A DNA stretch of 11,520 nucleotides from Multifurca ochricompacta (lineage: Eukaryota; Basidiomycota; Agaricomycetes; Russulales; Russulaceae): positions 1 to 11,520 of the forward strand of contig WTXG01000587.1 in NCBI GenBank assembly GCA_022496185.1, in the 5' to 3' direction. The translations under genes were made by a program, and so were the position numbers. The notes beneath the pieces were generated by a model. The model saw nothing but the letters and a program-made list of their open reading frames with translations. It made no database searches and was not told where the DNA came from. How positions within the stretch are numbered: the stretch's first letter is position 1; the number at the start of each line of letters is the position of its first letter. Positions 1 to 7,440 of this stretch are shown piece after piece.

Positions 1-221
1 AAGTTCTGGGAGTTCCAGAGGAGGCAAGACCGATGAAGGAGGGGCAGGGGATGCTGTGGCAGCTGCCTCTACTAAGGCAGCGAAGTTGAGGATCTCGTGG
101 GGGGGGGTAAGCTCGTAGGGGGGGGAGGCTGCTTGATCCGAAGCGTTGGTCAAAGGGGAGCTGTTCTGAGACACTAGGGCACTTGTCAGTCACTGTCTGC
201 TTGTGAAAGAGACTGTCCAAA
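1..221 (-). other. Leader and probable gag start of retroelement C
   Basis: This stretch follows the end of the minus-strand LTR at 222 and would be the untranslated leader and first gag codons of element C. Read on the minus strand, roughly 1-90 is an open stretch rich in Ala, Pro, Ser and Leu, in the style of the disordered N-terminus of fungal Ty3/gypsy gag. Two long G runs (nine at 99-107, eight at 118-125; C runs on the coding strand) fall between LTR and open stretch and would encode proline if translated. No match to the common initiator-Met primer site is seen next to the LTR. The gag assignment is inference from position and composition; no conserved gag motif is visible. Confidence 0.35.
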
Positions 222-448
222 TGTTACAACTCACTGTCGACTGCCTGGACAGTGGATTGTATGCGAAGGGGAAGGGATTTGGAAGTGGGCAAAGGAGGGG
301 AGTGAGGGTGAAAGTGCAAGGGAGACGAAGCGAACAGCTCAAGGGCAAGGGATGAGAAGCCTTCCACAAGATGGGGCTAATCTCCTAGGTAATCAGGAAC
401 CAGATCACAAGTGGACAGTCTGGAGCTGTCCATTCTATTCCCAAAGGG

Positions 449-456
449 TTTATATA
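449..456 (-). promoter_or_regulatory. TATA box of LTR C
   Basis: TATATAAA on the minus strand, preceded by TACG, sits in the interior of LTR C. The same ACGTATATAA context occurs in the LTR of element A at 6735, supporting a promoter role for retroelement transcription toward lower coordinates. Confidence 0.5.
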
Positions 457-566
457 CGTAATTACAACCAGGACTTTGGTCTGTGCACCACTCTAGGGGA
501 GGTTAACTTCGCTTTAACTCCCTACTGATCCACCAATGAGAATAGCCCCACTTTTGGGCTTAGAAA

Positions 567-601
567 TCCGCAGTCCGCAGTCCGCAGTCCGCAGTCCGCA
601 G
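567..601. repeat. Heptamer tandem repeat, five copies
   Basis: Five perfect consecutive copies of TCCGCAG (35 bp), followed by a diverged TTTGTGG. They lie inside LTR C, upstream of its TATA box in the minus direction, so they could be a U3 enhancer-like array or simple slippage expansion. Each copy contains a CpG, and none is decayed. Confidence 0.9.
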
Positions 602-810
602 TTTGTGGACTGCTGTTTAGGCATTGTGGGGTTCTGTTAGTACTCTTCCCACAGCTCTCCAATTTGGCAGGAGTCCGGTCCTGGTCTGGACCGGCCCTTC
701 TCTGGTCTTAATCTAGGGTTATCTTCGTCTCTGAGGGTTTTACAAGGTCTTCTGGGAGTGTCTGAGGATTTCTGGGGTCAGGAGGTTTTCTAGGGTGTCA
801 GTTCATGACA

Positions 811-1695
811 TTCATGACCTTCAAGAACTTCAACCATGATGTCCCACAGATTGTCAACCCGTTCCAGCGTGCCAATCTGTTCCTCTCCTAATTGAGGAGA
901 TGCGGTGGACGATTGGACCATGGAACAGTTGGAGTGGTTGAACGAACAGGTTGAAAGCGGGCGTCGTACCACAAGCGAAGGCCTTTGGGAGACCATCGCC
1001 GAGAGGTTCAAAGATGCTTTCACAGACAGGCAGGCCAAGCAGAAGGCAGCCCAGGAGTTGAAATCCCTCAGAATGGAGAAAGGCGAATTAGATGCATATG
1101 TTGCCAAGTTCAGAAGTCTGGCCAATAGAGCCGGCTACGACACAGATGAGGAGGCCACACTAGACCTCTTCTCGCAAGGACTACCCAACCCACTAGTCAA
1201 AAACATTATACAGTTCCATCATCCTCATGATTGGGACACTTGGGTTGATGCTGCCCATGGCAGCAACAAGACTACCTGGACTTCCAGACACGATTTGGAG
1301 TCGACACCAAGAAGGGAAAAACCCGAGATCAGTGGAAGGCGCCTTTGGAGTAAAACCTGCCCAGCATACCCAGCGGGATCCAAATGCTATGGATACCTCT
1401 GTGGATCGAGCCTGAGCTGGGCAGCACTCACAGAGATGAGCGGCAGCACATTAATGAAGGAAGGCGATGCTTTCGCTGCAGAGCATTAGGACATATGTCT
1501 CGGGATTGTCCCAAGAAGGGGTATGCACCGCCAGGCAACCGTCACACCAGAAAGCCCCTGCTCAGAATAACCCCCCACCATGGACAAGAGGTCAAAGAAG
1601 AGAAAGCCCAGGATATATGGGCTAATATGATGAAAGAGAGTGAGGAAGGTGCGCATTTTGGTAGAAAAGCATTTGCGAAAAAGGATTTTTGTTAG
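811..1695 (+). pseudogene. gag: Gag remnant with CCHC zinc knuckle (element A)
   Basis: Gag forms the retrotransposon particle and binds its RNA. The reading frame is broken and travels through all three frames: 811-888, then 896-1258, about 1261-1335, about 1338-1410, and 1414-1692. The second segment carries the conserved gag core (DDWTMEQLEWL at its start, GLPNPLV near its end). The fourth holds the RDPNAMDTS motif typical of fungal gypsy gag. The last has a perfect CCHC knuckle, with Cys at 1468, Cys at 1477, His at 1492 and Cys at 1507 (CX2CX4HX4C). Changes between segments are single-base losses near 1260 and 1340, a one-base gain near 1412, and about two bases missing near 890. The N-terminus is cut off by LTR C. 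The GTG at 905 is not a true start. The last segment ends at TAG 1693-1695. Confidence 0.85.
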
Positions 1696-2328
1696 GCTCA
1701 AACCCATCGGCCTGGGCAGAGCACTCCATGTCACCTCTGTGTATGCTAGTCGATTCAAGTCGTTAAAAATACCAGTTCATTTTGAAACTACACAGAGGAC
1801 GGCCGACCGAGATATCTTAGTGGACTCTGGAGCCACAGACAATTTCATTCATCCACGACTAATCAGAACAATGGGTCTGGGAAGGCTGGCACTTCCCCAG
1901 GAAAAGAACATTTGGAATATTGATGGAACAGCCAATCGTGCTGGAAAGATCACCCACTACACGGACCTGAAGTCCAGGTTGGAGAAACAACGAAGGTCAT
2001 TCGCTTCTTAATTACGGATTAGGAGATGAAGATCTTATCTTGGGATATCCATGGCTTGCGGCTTTGAACCAAAGATTAACTGGGCTGATGCAACCATGGA
2101 TAAGGACTGTACCCAACCATTATCACATCGCTGGGTTACGATTATGCGATCAGGCATCCAGTAATCAGGACTACACGAACAGAAGAAGGGGATGACCCTG
2201 GTCAATGTTATGTCACCAAAGCGTCAGAACTGGCCCAGAAGGCCATGCAGGGACAAGCTGAAAGACTTACCATGACGTAGTGCCAAGTGTCTACCAGCAG
2301 CATGGAGGGTATTCTCTGAGAGGAATCA
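1696..2328 (+). pseudogene. Retropepsin-like protease and RT linker (element A)
   Basis: The aspartic protease cleaves the gag-pol polyprotein. The active-site motif DSGA is at 1823-1834, in the context ILVDSGATDNFIHP, which is characteristic of fungal Ty3/gypsy proteases. The frame is open to about 1966 and contains the NIDGT segment. It then shifts repeatedly: one base appears lost near 1968, 2021 and 2063. Beyond these the flap-side motif LGYPWL (about 2038-2055) and an FEPKINW segment can still be read. The linker to RT has further apparent one-base losses near 2277, 2304 and 2321, after which the RT frame is clean. Several losses fall in or beside short homopolymers. Product certainty is high, exact break positions are approximate. 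Confidence 0.82.
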
Positions 2329-3216
2329 CATCGCTTTCCCCCAGAGCAACCATGGGACCATGCCATTGACCTCCTCCCAGACACGCCAGCTGCTATAGAC
2401 TGCAAAGTCTATCCGCTGTCCCAAACCGAGCAGGTGGCACCTACTGAATTCCTCAAAGAACACTTAGCCAAGGGATACATTTGCCCGTCCAAGTTGCAGT
2501 ATGCCTCACCCTTCTTCTTCATCAAAAAGAAGGACGGCAAGCTGCAACCAGTTCAGGACTACCGGAAAATTAATATGTATACTGTAAAGAATGCCTATCC
2601 CCTGCCCCTCATTTCTGAACTCATCAACACCATGCGGGATAAATCCCTCTTTTCAAAAATGGACGTACGCTGGGGTTACAACAATGTTAGAATCAAGGAA
2701 GGCGACCAATGCAAAGCGGCATTCAAGACAAACCAAGGATTGTTTGAACCGAATGTCATGTTCTTCGGGCTTATGAATTCACCAGCAACATTCCAATCCA
2801 TGATGAATCATATTTTCCGAGACCTCATCCTCACTGGCGAAGTGGTAGTCTACATGGATGACATCCTGGTTGCCACCACCAATGATTTGAATCACCACTG
2901 AGAACAAGTACATCAGGTGCTAGATATATTGCATGAGCATGATTTGTACCTCAAACCTGCAAAGTGCTCCTTTGAACAGCAAAGTGTCAAGTACTTGGGA
3001 GTGATCCTGGAGGGAGGACAAGTGTGCATGGACCCTGTCAAGGTACAAGGAATTCGGGAATGGCCGACACCAACTTGTGTCAAGGATGTCCGATCCTTTA
3101 TTGGATTTTGTAACTTCTACTGGCGTTTTGTTAAAGGATTCTCGGGCATAGCACGACCCCTAAACGACCTCCTGAAAAAGGATGTGCCATGGCATTGGAG
3201 TGCCAAACAACAATGA
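2329..3216 (+). pseudogene. pol: Reverse transcriptase domain (element A)
   Basis: Makes cDNA from the element RNA. Frame 1 is clean from 2323 with no indel in this segment. Seen in order: a PYPLP-like KNAYPLPLI segment (about 2587), the first catalytic aspartate in [12 protein letters not shown] (about 2656), and the YMDD catalytic box at 2851-2862 followed by ILVA. The thumb and connection segment follow (KCSFEQQSVKYLG, then SFIGFCNFYWRF). Two in-frame TGA stops break it, at 2899-2901 and 3214-3216. The catalytic triad is preserved. Three residues are Cys (2482), Gln (2545) and Trp (3121) where relatives usually carry Arg, all changes expected from CpG decay. Family assignment is secure; the family comparison is from memory. 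Confidence 0.93.
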
Positions 3217-3650
3217 GCATTCGAACGGATTCGAGACCTAGTTGGCTCAGAACCAGTACTTATCCAACCTGACCTGAGCTGCCCCTTCGAGTTAGAAGTG
3301 GATGCCTCCCACTTCACGAACGGGGCAGTGTTGTATCAAAGGGACAGTTTGCAAGCACTCACCCTGTGGCGTACTACTCAGAAACCTTTTCATCCACCAA
3401 GCAAAATTATGACATTTGGGATCGGGAACTCCTAGCCATAGTCAAAGCACTATGGCATTGGCGGCCATACCTTGCAGGGAATCCTTACAAAACAGTCATC
3501 TACACAGATCATTCTAACCTGTTGTACTGGAAAGAGCCCCACAAAATCAGCTGACGTGTAGCACGAGAGGTCCTAGAGCTTGAGGAGTATGACTTTACCC
3601 TGAAGCACATTGCAGGAAGTCAGAATGCGCGAGTGGATGCACTATCATGA
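3217..3650 (+). pseudogene. pol: RNase H domain (element A)
   Basis: Degrades the RNA strand of the RNA-DNA hybrid during reverse transcription. All four expected acidic residues can be seen: Asp in ELEVDAS (3301), Glu in DRELLAI (3426), Asp in YTDHSNL (3507) and Asp in NARVDALS (3636). One base is lost near 3359, moving the frame from 1 to 3 just before HPVAYYSETFS. Two TGA stops lie at 3552-3554 and 3648-3650, both at spots where relatives have Arg. It sits directly between RT and integrase, the standard Ty3/gypsy order. Confidence 0.9.
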
Positions 3651-4972
3651 AGGCCAGACATGCACACAGGGGAAGACGACAATGACCATGTAACCGTCCT
3701 CCCAGAAGAGGTGTTCGCAAAGACAGCCATAGTCAGCCTTCATGATATGGACCTGTGGGCACAAGTCTCACAAAACATGAACCCAGAATTATGCCGCTCA
3801 TGGGCTGACGCACATAACCTAAAAGAGATTAATGGTCTTTGGTGGAAAGATGGAGACTGACTTGTTGTCACCGGTGGTGACAACATTAAGAGGGGGGTGA
3901 TCCATTTTCACCACGACCTCCCCTCTGCTGGTCACCCAGGCATTGCCAACACTTACGCTCTTGCCAAACGCGACTACTGGTGGCCCAACATGAAAAAAGA
4001 TGTTGAAGACTACGTGAAGGGATGCGCAGACTGCCAGGCTAATAAAGTAAATATGCACCTGCATCCTCCGGCGATGCTTCCCATCACTCCCACTACGTCT
4101 CTGCCATTCCAGACGATCGCCATGGATTTCATAGTCAAACTACCCAACTCAAAAGGCTTTGACTCCATTTTGACCATCACAGACCATGACTACTCCAAAG
4201 CAGCGCTCTTCATACCATGCAAGGAGTCCATCACGGCTGAAGGAGTGGCCAAACTCTATCTCGACCATGTCTACCGGCATTATGGTCTCCCAGAAAAGAT
4301 CATCTCTGACTGAGACCCACGCTTTACCTCAACGTTCACCAGAGCATTATGCAAGGTTCTGGACATACAGCAAAATATCTTGACAGCCTACCACCCCCAA
4401 ACAGATGGACAGTCAGAGCGTACCAATCAATGGCTGGAGCAATACCTCCAATTCTGGTGCAACGGACGACAGGACAACTGGGCGGACTGGCTGGCAACAG
4501 CAGAGTTTGCGCATAACTCCTGGCCTAATGGCACAACAAAGACCCCCCCATTTTCCCTCATCATGGGCTGGGTACCACGCACCACATGGACTGATAAGCC
4601 AACAAATGTCCCCACAACCTCACAGTGACTTAACCAATGGGACGAGATCCAGAAATCTGCCAATGAAAACCTGTTAAAGGCACAATGGACCTTATCAGAT
4701 AAGCCCTCAAAATTCACACCTTATCAAGCCAATGAACAGGTTTGGCTGGGAAGGGAAGCACATCCATATTCACACCCCACAGCTAAATGGCACCCTGACG
4801 TCACGGGCCTTTCAGAATCACGAGGAAGTTATCGGAACGTGTCATATGAACTTGAACTTCCCCCCATGTGGAAATCCACCCAGTCTTCCATGCAAAACTC
4901 TGACACCATAAAGGAACATCCATTCATGGGGAAACTTCCCAAGACCTCCACCGGAATTAGTTGACAGGAGAA
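3651..4972 (+). pseudogene. pol: Integrase, zinc domain and DDE core (element A)
   Basis: Inserts the cDNA into host chromatin. The HHCC zinc domain is visible as HFHHDLPSAGHPG (about 3903) followed by GCADCQ (about 4020). The catalytic core holds Asp in AMDFI (4125), Asp in IISD (4308) and Glu in GQSERTNQ (4416), so the DDE triad is intact at residue level. TGA stops at 3858, 4311 and 4626 interrupt it, each where Arg is expected; the one at 4311 lies right after the second catalytic Asp. Frame 3 is otherwise unbroken from 3360 to about 4780. From there the GPY/F-type module (HGPF, about 4802-4813) and the PP-W-K segment can be read only by changing frame several times. Another TGA lies at 4796 in the shifted frame. 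Confidence 0.9.
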
Positions 4973-5156
4973 GCAGAATGGGAAGTGGAGCAGATTATAA
5001 ACTCCGCTTATCGAGGCGAGGGCGCAAACTGCATTACCTGATCAAGTGGAAGGATTCCCAGACTCTGACAATTCGTGGGAACCAGCCAGGAATATCTTTG
5101 CCCTGGACCTATCACGGAGTTCCATTACGACATCCCCAGTGCCCAAGAATAGTTAA
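4973..5156 (+). pseudogene. Chromodomain at the integrase C-terminus
   Basis: Chromodomains on chromovirus integrases bind methylated histone H3 tails and steer insertion, usually into heterochromatin. Here the pieces EWEVEQII (4976-4999), RRGRKLHYLIKWK (about 5014-5052) and DNSWEPARNI (about 5067-5096) follow in order. They lie in three different frames, with apparent one-base losses near 5005 and 5054. The conserved W, Y-L-I-K-W-K and SWEP aromatic positions are present. After it comes EFHY and then RHPQCPR in a shifted frame, the common chromovirus C-terminal tail. A TAA at 5154-5156 closes frame 3. If the frame instead shifts near 5128, the tail runs on to a stop at 5287. Function is inferred from the family. 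Confidence 0.8.
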
Positions 5157-6318
5157 AAGGGAAGCAGGCTCCCGACTTTTCCCCAGAACAACGCTTCACC
5201 AGCACATCCTAACCACATACCATATGTCTCTTCCTTCATCGCTGCCTCTGCTGCCATCGACGCCTTCGCCGCCACTACTGTGGTTGTAGAAGCCTTTCCC
5301 TTCCGCTCATCCCTCCACTCGTCCCTCCTCTCCATCGACTATGAAGCTGCTGGAAGAACGTCAAGAACCAGTCACCCAATCCCAACGACGACTTCACCCA
5401 CTTCTGAAGAACCCCACCCAAATGACCTCCTCGACATGGAACAAGATGATGATGTACCCGAGTTCCCTTCTTCGCCAACAACCCAAACTCCTCATGTACT
5501 TCCCCTCGAAATTACATGGCCACAGAGAAAAGGTCATAGCTAAGTACATTTTCTACACCAATGGAGGGATGGATGTCGCAGGGTGTGATGAAAAGGACGG
5601 GCCTGTCTATGGGGCCCAGTTTACTTGGAAGAATGGTACACAGGTCGTCTCACCACACAATGAGTGACGAAACAGCTGGGACACCTTGCAGCTGACGACC
5701 CAGAGCATTTGCGATCGACAAGGTATTGAATGACATGCGACTCCGCGTCTCAAAGCCGAAGTAATGAGACTGGGAAAACCCTGACGCTTCGCACCACACT
5801 CAATACCCAGTATAAGGAGTACCAAGCAAATGACAAGGCTCACGAGAGGCATGTTCCAAGTGGAGCAGGAGTTGACGGAGATTCGGAAAAAGGCTGGAGA
5901 TAGGGGATGCTATCAGACAATTGCTGAGAGGTACGCTGATACCTATGCACGACCCTCCCCCACGATCACTAGGAGCAGCACCACAACTGCTGCCGAACGA
6001 TTCAGATGCCACGTATGCATGAGAACCCCTGAGGAGAGACTTGCTGGCGATGTGACAGCAAAGTATCATATTAGCTGGAATTGTCCCCTTAACCGCAAGT
6101 GGTGCTGTCACTGCCGAAGCAACCTCCATTGGAGTCAGTTCTGCTATCTTCCGACTTGGGTGTTGCTCCCACCATTGTCAACCCTTCAGGATGGTGTGGA
6201 AAGTGCCTGTGACATAATGCGGGACATCGGAGCTTCGACTGTCCAGTGTACGACCTTGTGCCAATGGGACGACGTGGCCCATACGGTTCCTGCGCACACA
6301 CCAATGGCAGGCAGATGA
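5157..6318 (+). pseudogene. Extra ORF after pol, two zinc-binding modules
   Basis: Not recognised as a named family. It lies between the pol end and the polypurine tract, sense to element A. The N-terminal part (about 5230-5510, frame 3) is rich in Ala, Ser, Thr and Pro with an acidic MEQDDDVPEF stretch. From about 5520 frame 1 carries KYIFYTNGGMDVAGCDEK and continues to 6318, interrupted only by TGA at 5665, 5731 and 5782. A charged, probably helical segment (QVEQELTEIRKKAGDRG) precedes the cysteine-rich part. This has CX2CX16HX4C (Cys 6007, Cys 6016, His 6067, Cys 6082), then a canonical CX2CX4HX4C knuckle (Cys 6103, Cys 6112, His 6127, Cys 6142). No signal peptide or membrane segment is seen, so it does not look like an envelope. 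A nucleic-acid-binding, gag-like accessory role is inference. The true start is unclear. Confidence 0.6.
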
Positions 6319-6410
6319 AACGTACACTGTAGGGATCAAAACTGGCAGATGACTATGTGGACTTGGTCAGGATGATGATGGTGGCGTTTCTAGCTGGGTC
6401 AGCTCGAGCC

Positions 6411-6425
6411 AGAAAGGGAGGGTGA
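6411..6425 (+). promoter_or_regulatory. Polypurine tract of element A
   Basis: AGAAAGGGAGGGTGA: fourteen of fifteen bases are purines, immediately upstream of the 3' LTR. In LTR retrotransposons this is the primer for plus-strand DNA synthesis. Its position fixes the LTR start at 6426. Confidence 0.75.
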
Positions 6426-6998
6426 TGTTAGAACAGGGCCTAGCAGCCCTATTTTCTTCACTCTTCCCAACAGGGACCCCACTCGTCCCACCGACACTTC
6501 ACTTTCTCATACAGTCTCCCTCCTGGGACCCCTCACATGCAGTTCTTCCATCCCCGTGACCGTTGTTTGGACTTTGTACTTACTGTTTGTCTATGATTAC
6601 CTTTTCTTATCTTCCTTATCTCTATAACCGGACACTTACTTAATTCCCTATCAGAAGCCAGGCTTTACGCCCTCCGCTTTTGTATCTTGGGCCCACATGA
6701 CTCTGTTATCTTATCTATAGACGCCCTCCATTTACGTATATAAGTCTGTCCTAGCTACACTGTAGACTTCAGACTCGACTTATTGAATACATCGGTGTTG
6801 TCTTCGGACTTCCCCTTGAATCCTCTGACTGCTGTCTCAGTGCTTTTGGCACTTTCTCTTAACATCGTCCTAGGGAACAGCCCCTTTGACTTTGACTCGT
6901 CCCCTTAAACTCCAAGAGGTCTTATTGATCTCTTATCTGAAACCCTTGATCAACGCTGTTGCACAAGTCGTGCGGAACGTCCCACACTGGACGTAACA
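6426..6998 (+). repeat. 3' LTR of element A (573 bp)
   Basis: Begins TGTTAGAACAGG straight after the polypurine tract and ends GGACGTAACA, so TGTTA and TAACA form 5-bp terminal inverted repeats. It contains a TATA box at 6737-6744, and sequence beyond 6999 is unrelated minus-strand coding of element B, which fixes the right boundary. The 5' partner is outside the window, so insertion age cannot be read from LTR divergence here. LTR E at 11042 shares its start, TATA region and a CTCAGTGCTT segment downstream. Confidence 0.88.
6737..6744 (+). promoter_or_regulatory. TATA box of LTR A
   Basis: TATATAAG, 311 bp into the LTR, is the probable core promoter. The identical octamer is found in LTR E (11390) and candidate LTR D (10659), and a near copy in LTR C. 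Confidence 0.6.
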
Positions 6999-7440
6999 AT
7001 ACTCCTGTGGTACGATCTGATCCCAAGATCTTTCTGTCTTATCTTTCACTTTGATGGCCAATTCCTGTGCAATATTAAGGCAGGAATCTGTTCATCTGGT
7101 ACAGTGAAGGAAATTGACTGCGCAAGTTGTCCTGAGTCCAATTGATACTGGGGTTGCTAGCCACAAACCATGGTATCCAAGGATCATATCGTCTATTCCA
7201 ATGGATGCTATATAGAATCAGTGTCATTGGGTGTTTTTTGCAGTGGTAATAAGGAGATCCACGCATTGATCTATTTGTTTGTAGCATTAGGAAGCCATCC
7301 ACGTTTTGTAACTTCTTGGGAATTGTTAATCGTTTATGGGGAGTCGATATTTGATTACTGCTCAGTAGCTGATAAAATTCTCGGTTGCACCACTGTCCAC
7401 TAGTCTTCTATTGTGGCCTTTCGATTCACTCCATGTAAGG
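6999..7440 (-). pseudogene. Protease and linker of element B, truncated
   Basis: On the minus strand the active-site motif DSGA is encoded at 7386-7397, in the context LVDSGATENFIS. A TGA at 7362-7364 follows where relatives have an Arg. Further on come a KLQNVDG segment (about 7310), then ILGYPW-like and FVASNPSINW segments (about 7145-7190), reached by changing frame. The last readable part is SWDQIVPQEY (about 7000-7030), the linker that normally leads into RT. Coding sequence ends there against LTR A, so catalytic RT is missing. The assignment follows from motif order; exact frameshift positions are approximate. Confidence 0.78.

Larger units (their letters stand above)
222..810 (-). repeat. 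LTR of minus-strand retroelement C
   Basis: Read on the minus strand this 589-bp block starts TGTCATGAAC at 810 and ends GTTGTAACA at 222, giving the TG...CA ends of an LTR. A TATA box lies in mid-block, as in the LTR of element A, whose box shares the sequence ACGTATATAA. At 811 the sequence switches abruptly to the gag coding region of element A on the plus strand, so the block looks like an insertion into that gag. The 5 bp after the junction are TTCAT, the expected target duplication if the boundary is right; the partner copy would lie left of the window. A start at 800 (TGACACCC) is a possible alternative boundary. The second LTR is not in the window. Confidence 0.6.
811..6998 (+). mobile_element. 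Element A: Ty3/gypsy chromovirus, 5'-interrupted
   Basis: Domains run in Ty3/gypsy order: gag with a CCHC knuckle, aspartic protease, RT, RNase H, integrase, C-terminal chromodomain. RT before integrase separates it from Copia, and the chromodomain places it in the chromovirus branch. An extra zinc-module ORF, a polypurine tract and a 3' LTR follow. The left end is lost in the window because LTR C sits in the gag at 810/811, so its 5' LTR, leader and gag start are not seen. The right end abuts element B (minus strand) at 6998/6999. Numerous frameshifts and TGA stops show it cannot make functional protein itself. Confidence 0.92.

Noticed and set aside
567..601. CRISPR-like array
   Set aside because: Seven-base units without spacers; a simple tandem repeat.
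905..907. GTG as a gag start
   Set aside because: Conserved gag sequence continues upstream to 811 in another frame, so this is only where an open stretch begins after a break.
790..1125. Minus-strand open frame of 111 residues
   Set aside because: It is antisense to the conserved gag core of element A and crosses the LTR C junction at 810/811; no family features.
2899..4628. TGA read as an amino acid (code change, readthrough or selenocysteine)
   Set aside because: There are many scattered TGA codons, at Arg rather than Trp or Cys positions, together with frameshifts; decay explains all of them.
5157..6318. Extra ORF as an envelope gene
   Set aside because: No signal peptide, membrane segment or fusion-like stretch is visible; the cysteines fit zinc modules.
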